Assembly (NCBI GenBank): GCA_002314525.1
Contig: DCGE01000028.1
Span: 28,930 to 40,030, forward strand
Source: Prevotellaceae bacterium UBA1786
Lineage (GTDB): Bacteria; Bacteroidota; Bacteroidia; Bacteroidales; Bacteroidaceae
Direction of reading: 5' to 3'
Length of the DNA: 11,101 nucleotides
The notes beneath the pieces are model-generated. The model saw only the letters and a program-made list of their open reading frames with translations, was not told the origin of the DNA and ran no database searches. A program made the translations under genes and the position numbers. Shown piece by piece: positions 7,081-11,101 of this stretch; within the stretch, counting starts at the first letter, position 1, and each line of letters opens with the position of its first letter.

Positions 7081-8287
7081 ACTGTTCTAACTTTTTTAAT
7101 TCTTTTCCTTTATTGAGTTGATAATAACATTCACGCAATTCCGTCAGCCACATCGAACTGTCTTCCGGAGCCAACGCCCTGACTTTCTCGAAGGATTCCA
7201 TGGCAGAAGAGTAAAGCGTCCTCAGGTTGCTCTTATATGACTGATACGCCATTGTTCCCGGAGATGCATTATTTGATTCCACCAACCGATGTGCACGACG
7301 GATGAATATCAGACCTTTATTATAATACGCCTTGACATCAGAAGGGGCATAGACGCTGGTGCTGTCGAACGAGACAAGAGCCTCGTCGTCATTACCAATG
7401 ATTTCCTGAGACTTTCCTCTGATATAGTACAATCGCGATATGACAGAACTGTCGGGCGGCAACGTAACAAGAGACTTCGATATCACAAAGAGCACACTGT
7501 CATAATCATGTTTCTGCTGATAATAGTCAAGCAAAGCAAAACTGAAGAACTGACTTGTGGAGTCAGTGTCCCACCCTCTTTTCATATAATCATAAGCAGT
7601 GACGGTATCCTTCTTGGCCAATCCGGCCTTGACACCGATCTCAAGCATGTTCATGACGTTAACAGTGTCATTCAATGCCATCTTCAGATAGTAGAGAGAA
7701 CTGCTGTAATCCTTTGCGCCGAATGCAGATATCGAAGCCAGACGGGCAAGCGTAACGGTGTCGGGGTCAGCCACAAAGTCATGATGCTGAACGACAAGCG
7801 GATAGTCAGTCGTTGCCAGATACATATCGAGATACTTAAACGCATCCTGATACTGGCCTTTCTTGAAATGGAAGATACCGGCATTCCTCAGGTTGCTGCG
7901 GTATTGTACAAGGTAGTTCGAAAGCTGCTTTCTGTATTTCTTGTCCCCGTAGCCTGTTGCCAAAGCATAATGATAAACCTCATAGATATGGGAGAAATAC
8001 TTTGCCGTATCAGGTTTGGACTCAAGGAATATCTTCCGGTTCTCTGCCTCGACCAATTTATTCTGAATACCCGTCTCGATATAATTGATTTCAGTATCGA
8101 TTTTCAGTTCCGGATGCTCATCCATAGCCTTACGAAGCTGGTTGTCGGCATCAGCATACTTCTCCGCCTTCAGTTTGGCATGAATATCCTTCTTCAGGGC
8201 TTTTCGCGAAAACTCTGTCTGAGCCCGAAGTGACGGCATCGTCAACAATGCCAGAAGGATGAATATGTATCTGATTTGCTTCATCAT
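7064..8287 (-). CDS. Secreted tetratricopeptide-repeat (TPR) protein
   Basis: Product of 407 aa with a signal peptide (about 1-22, ending LRAQ), so probably periplasmic or outer-membrane-associated. The rest is helical, with TPR-like helix pairs. The clearest are at about 132-165 (the AGIFHFKKGQYQDAFKYLD type), 176-206, 284-316 and 319-372, and a final unit at about 375-403 ends in a Lys/Glu-rich tail. No catalytic motif is seen, which fits a protein-interaction scaffold. Two start codons are possible, ATG 8287 and the adjacent ATG 8284; I use the first. Only one nucleotide separates it from the stop of the DUF5686 gene, and its own end overlaps the DUF1573 start, so translational coupling on both sides is likely. 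A role as partner of the upstream barrel protein is inferred from position only. Confidence 0.85.
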   Translation of the reverse strand: MMKQIRYIFILLALLTMPSLRAQTEFSRKALKKDIHAKLKAEKYADADNQLRKAMDEHPELKIDTEINYIETGIQNKLVEAENRKIFLESKPDTAKYFSHIYEVYHYALATGYGDKKYRKQLSNYLVQYRSNLRNAGIFHFKKGQYQDAFKYLDMYLATTDYPLVVQHHDFVADPDTVTLARLASISAFGAKDYSSSLYYLKMALNDTVNVMNMLEIGVKAGLAKKDTVTAYDYMKRGWDTDSTSQFFSFALLDYYQQKHDYDSVLFVISKSLVTLPPDSSVISRLYYIRGKSQEIIGNDDEALVSFDSTSVYAPSDVKAYYNKGLIFIRRAHRLVESNNASPGTMAYQSYKSNLRTLYSSAMESFEKVRALAPEDSSMWLTELRECYYQLNKGKELKKLEQYEKKS

Positions 8288-8288
8288 A

Positions 8289-10895
8289 TCAGAACTGCAT
8301 CTTGAACATCAATCGGAAACCCCATTTCTTTGCTTCTTTATTGTCAAGGTAACTGAGACGGCGGACAGCCTCAACATGAAGTATCTTGAAGATATTGGAA
8401 ATTCCGAACCTGACTTCCATGTATGGTTTGTCCCATGACATGCTGTATGTATTCGACTCATAGGTACCATCTGTATTGAAATGGCCCGGAAAGTAGAAAA
8501 GGTCGCTGTCGGTATAGTTCGACGAAGCCGGGTTGTTTTTGTCCGACAATGACGCCATCATGATGTTGAATCCGACGAACTCACGCCATTTCAGCTTCTG
8601 GATCAGAGGAATACGGTTGAAGAGTTTGCCGTTGAGGTCCCAATTGAAGAACATCAATGCATACCTGTCATGAAGGAACTCAAGGTTTTTGAGCATCTCG
8701 AACGTGTTCTTCTGGATGATATACGACTGGTTCGACGGCGGCATGAGAAGCATTGGGTACGGAACCTTGTTCCACTGGGCACCAGCACGGAAATTCACAT
8801 CCATACGACCCCATGCATGAGGCAGCCAGAAACGCTTGAAGATGTTGAGTTCTGAGACATTCGACGTATATTCACCTCCAAGAAAACCATCCATTCCCAC
8901 AGTGTGGGTAAGAGTGAATATCGGTGCCTCTTTGTTCATCTTGATACGTCTCTGCTTTGTATTGGAATAGAACGCGCCCGGTTCGAAACTCAGCGAGGCA
9001 GTGAACTCAGTGGTTGTTATGTTGTCAATCCATTTCGACGGATCGTCGGTCGGCTGAGAATTTCCGTCAAGAGCCTGATAGAAGAGTTTATCAACCGGTC
9101 TGTTGTTGGTTCTGACACCTTCAAGATAGTAGCTGAACCCGTTTTCGTACTCATGGGTGTACTTGATGTCCCATTTACGGATATGGCTGTACTGGTCGGT
9201 CTTCGAGGACTTGATGGCAAGGAACATATTGTCCTTGTCGGTCTTCAGGAACTGATCCGAAGGGCTGACGATATCGTTCATATACATCAGTGAGATGTCA
9301 TGTATAGGGAACTCGTCAGGCAGATATGCTTTCTTGATGAATGAATATCTCAGTGTGCCTTTGCCATAGAACTGCTGGGTCTTGGTTCCGTACGAAAGGT
9401 AGCCACTTGCAAACAGGTTCGGATTGAGGTTTGCATTGGTCAGTGCTGAAAAACGCAGGCGGAGTCCGTCATAATGGTTATATGAAACTACCGTATTGAC
9501 AGGACCGATATCAACTTTGTTGTTCGTGGAATCACCGGTCTCGATGAAGTTCTCCATCAATGTCTTGAACACAAACAAGACAGGCTTGAACCCGCGGACT
9601 TTCTTCAGGTTATCCATAAACCCATCCATATTCTTCTCTGTCTGAGTCAGTTCAACACCTCGTATCTGGTTCCAATAGTCACCCGACTTCAACGAAGCGT
9701 CAGGTTCGGTATATGATGCACCCTTGATTTTCTTGAGTGTAATGTAAGGAATAGAGTCGAAGAGATAGTCGCGGTTCCTAACGGTACGTTGGATTAGGGC
9801 ACCGGTAGGTATCAGGTCGGCCAACTGCAGTTCCACGAGCATATCATTGCTTGTCACTACCCTCTCGCCAGTAGGAAGTACGGCAAAATCCTGACTGATG
9901 TTCATGCTTTCGACAAAGTTGATATCGCTTCTGCCCGGAATCCTAAGATTGACACGGCGAACTTGATACGAGGAGTCGTCCATCACATACAGATGGCCCG
10001 TAAAACCAAAATCCTGCTGGTTGTTCGGGATGAACGAGACCTGTATCACCCTGTCGTTGTCAATGTATGTGGTGTCCTGAATATAATACCTGTAGAAGGT
10101 GATGGAGTTGTTCGCAATCGGACTCGGGAAAGGATACTGGAACAACCGGCACACTTCCTCGAATATGTTCACCTCGGTGAAGACGTCCTCGATGGCATTG
10201 TTGAAGATATCGCCTGTCTGGAACAGTGTCGTCATGCCAGACTTCCTGTCGGCCTTGATCACTGCCTTGTTCGACTTCGGACTTTTCCTGAAATAATAGT
10301 CCGTCACCTTCTCTCTCAGAGTCAGAGGCAGAATCATCTTACCCGTCTCCTCACATTTCTGAATCTGGTCCTTCATGAAAGCGAACTTCTTCAGCTTGTC
10401 CGACTCAAAAGCACCAGCCGTGAGGTTGTTGACGGAACATACTATCTTCTCGTAGCTGGAATACCGGTAATAGTCCTTGCTGCGAAGGTCGTTCATCTTC
10501 TTGTGGGCGATGACCTTCTTCATGAACTCAACCGAAGGATTGTTCTTGCGTGAGTACTTGTTCTTCGAGGCAGTAATGACGATGTCCTTTATCTCATGCG
10601 GTGAGGGCACAAGTCTGATGGTGATGTTCTTCTTCCCCGGACGCAGTTTGATGACCTGCGACACATACCCCATCGACGACACCGTGATTTCCTTCCATTC
10701 AGGATGTTCCTTGATGGAGAATTTTCCTTTTTCGTCAGTCTGTCCGCCTACACCTTTCTTGTCGTAATAGACATTCACATAGTCCAACGGCTCACGGGTA
10801 CGGGCGTCAACGACCGTACCTGTAATCTGTGCCTTGCACGTCTGCCAGCAAACCGACAGCAGCACCAATGTCAATATGTTCCTAAACAGTCTCAA
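8289..10895 (-). CDS. DUF5686 outer-membrane protein with carboxypeptidase-regulatory-like domain
   Basis: Product of 868 aa. A signal peptide (about 1-22) is followed by a carboxypeptidase D regulatory-like domain (about 24-108), with ITGTVVDARTREPLDYVNVY near its start and the conserved GYVSQ segment (76-80). The DUF5686 region begins about 115 with SVEFMKKVIAHKK and DYYRYSSYEK. A middle part resembling periplasmic beta domains follows, then from about 480 a series of alternating aromatic strands typical of an outer-membrane barrel, ending in KMQF with the C-terminal Phe used for barrel assembly. The domain order resembles TonB-dependent receptors, but no plug domain is seen. The start is TTG 10895: an in-frame TAG lies two codons upstream (10901-10899) and no ATG follows before the mature domain. 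It is followed with a 1-nt gap by the TPR gene. The function of DUF5686 proteins is unknown; a transport or assembly role is inference. Confidence 0.87.
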   Translation of the reverse strand: MRLFRNILTLVLLSVCWQTCKAQITGTVVDARTREPLDYVNVYYDKKGVGGQTDEKGKFSIKEHPEWKEITVSSMGYVSQVIKLRPGKKNITIRLVPSPHEIKDIVITASKNKYSRKNNPSVEFMKKVIAHKKMNDLRSKDYYRYSSYEKIVCSVNNLTAGAFESDKLKKFAFMKDQIQKCEETGKMILPLTLREKVTDYYFRKSPKSNKAVIKADRKSGMTTLFQTGDIFNNAIEDVFTEVNIFEEVCRLFQYPFPSPIANNSITFYRYYIQDTTYIDNDRVIQVSFIPNNQQDFGFTGHLYVMDDSSYQVRRVNLRIPGRSDINFVESMNISQDFAVLPTGERVVTSNDMLVELQLADLIPTGALIQRTVRNRDYLFDSIPYITLKKIKGASYTEPDASLKSGDYWNQIRGVELTQTEKNMDGFMDNLKKVRGFKPVLFVFKTLMENFIETGDSTNNKVDIGPVNTVVSYNHYDGLRLRFSALTNANLNPNLFASGYLSYGTKTQQFYGKGTLRYSFIKKAYLPDEFPIHDISLMYMNDIVSPSDQFLKTDKDNMFLAIKSSKTDQYSHIRKWDIKYTHEYENGFSYYLEGVRTNNRPVDKLFYQALDGNSQPTDDPSKWIDNITTTEFTASLSFEPGAFYSNTKQRRIKMNKEAPIFTLTHTVGMDGFLGGEYTSNVSELNIFKRFWLPHAWGRMDVNFRAGAQWNKVPYPMLLMPPSNQSYIIQKNTFEMLKNLEFLHDRYALMFFNWDLNGKLFNRIPLIQKLKWREFVGFNIMMASLSDKNNPASSNYTDSDLFYFPGHFNTDGTYESNTYSMSWDKPYMEVRFGISNIFKILHVEAVRRLSYLDNKEAKKWGFRLMFKMQF

Positions 10896-10918
10896 AGCCT
10901 ACAGTTCCAAACTCCCAT
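10892..10918 (-). other. Eight-codon micro-ORF overlapping the DUF5686 TTG start
   Basis: On the minus strand ATG at 10918-10916 opens a frame of eight codons (MGVWNCRL) ending in TGA at 10894-10892. The TGA shares bases with the TTG start of the DUF5686 gene (10895-10893), forming TTGA, like the ATGA overlaps of translationally coupled genes. A purine-rich AGAGGGG lies 4 nt before the ATG, an unusually Shine-Dalgarno-like sequence for this window. It could be a coupling or leader peptide, or chance. The peptide itself has no recognisable feature. Confidence 0.3.
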
Positions 10919-10927
10919 CTTGCCCCT

Positions 10928-11101
10928 CTAATCCTCTTCCTCGTCAGCCTCATAGCCGCCCATCTCGCGGAGTGCGTTCTTGAGCATGGTATATTGCTGA
11001 AACAAGTGGTTCACAGGCACTTCGTTCTTTGTGAAGTCGTGCATAGGACTCTTCAGATAGAAACTCAGGAACCGCTGTATTCCATATCTGCCAGCTCTTG
11101 G
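10928..11101 (-). CDS. C-terminal 57 residues of an unrecognised protein, cut by the right edge
   Basis: The frame is open from the window edge to TAG at 10930-10928 on the minus strand. The visible part (RYGIQRFLSFYLKSPMHDF, then a probable helix about 33-47 of the fragment) looks cytosolic and helical, with no membrane segment, and ends in the acidic tail EADEEED. It lies 32 bp upstream of the DUF5686 start on the same strand with no terminator or promoter box in between, so it is probably the preceding gene of the same transcript. I do not recognise the family from this fragment. The alternative frames close quickly. Confidence 0.6.
   Translation of the reverse strand, partial: PRAGRYGIQRFLSFYLKSPMHDFTKNEVPVNHLFQQYTMLKNALREMGGYEADEEED

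Noticed and set aside
7289..8233. Long plus-strand open frame of 314 codons opposite the TPR gene
   Set aside because: It lies wholly antisense to a convincing secreted TPR gene, has no promoter or signal sequence, and its composition is that of a reverse-frame shadow.
9963..10553. Plus-strand open frame of 196 codons opposite the DUF5686 gene
   Set aside because: Antisense shadow of a well-supported coding region, without a domain or promoter.

Overview
The window looks like chromosomal DNA of a Bacteroidota, most likely a Bacteroidales of the Prevotella/Segatella type. Three things point that way: the recurring promoter box TAnnTTTG with an upstream TTTG-like box, the general absence of Shine-Dalgarno sites, and Bacteroidota-typical families (a large LptD-like protein, a DUF5686 outer-membrane protein, a DUF1573 protein). 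No transposase, integrase, phage gene, CRISPR array or abrupt composition change was seen, so this reads as a core region. The genus is an inference.

Layout. At the left edge is the 5' half of a minus-strand tRNA-Thr(CGU), with an almost ideal Bacteroidota promoter. Next come three minus-strand genes: lptD (LPS assembly at the outer membrane), rlmD (23S rRNA m5U methyltransferase) and an unrecognised six-helix inner-membrane protein. The membrane gene and rlmD overlap by 35 bp and are probably co-transcribed. They end in a strong intrinsic terminator whose hairpin overlaps the lptD promoter. A short AT-rich spacer then carries two back-to-back promoters, one for the membrane-protein/rlmD unit and one for a plus-strand LacI-family regulator. 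The regulator converges on a tightly packed minus-strand unit: an unrecognised gene cut by the right edge, a DUF5686/carboxypeptidase-regulatory-like outer-membrane barrel, a secreted TPR protein and a secreted DUF1573 protein.

How the genes fit together. Much of the window concerns the cell envelope: LptD, the DUF5686 barrel, the TPR and DUF1573 exported proteins and the inner-membrane protein. The DUF5686-TPR-DUF1573 genes are joined by a 1-nt gap and a 17-bp overlap, which suggests coordinated translation and possibly a joint role at the outer membrane. That role is not known from the sequence. The LacI regulator has no sugar-utilisation neighbour here, so its target and effector are open.

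I did not find a clearly new defence, mobile or RNA system. The points most worth a second look are the coupled envelope operon with its TTG start and overlapping micro-ORF, the terminator/promoter fusion before lptD, the cysteine layout and charged loop of LptD, and the overlapping divergent promoters at the regulator.
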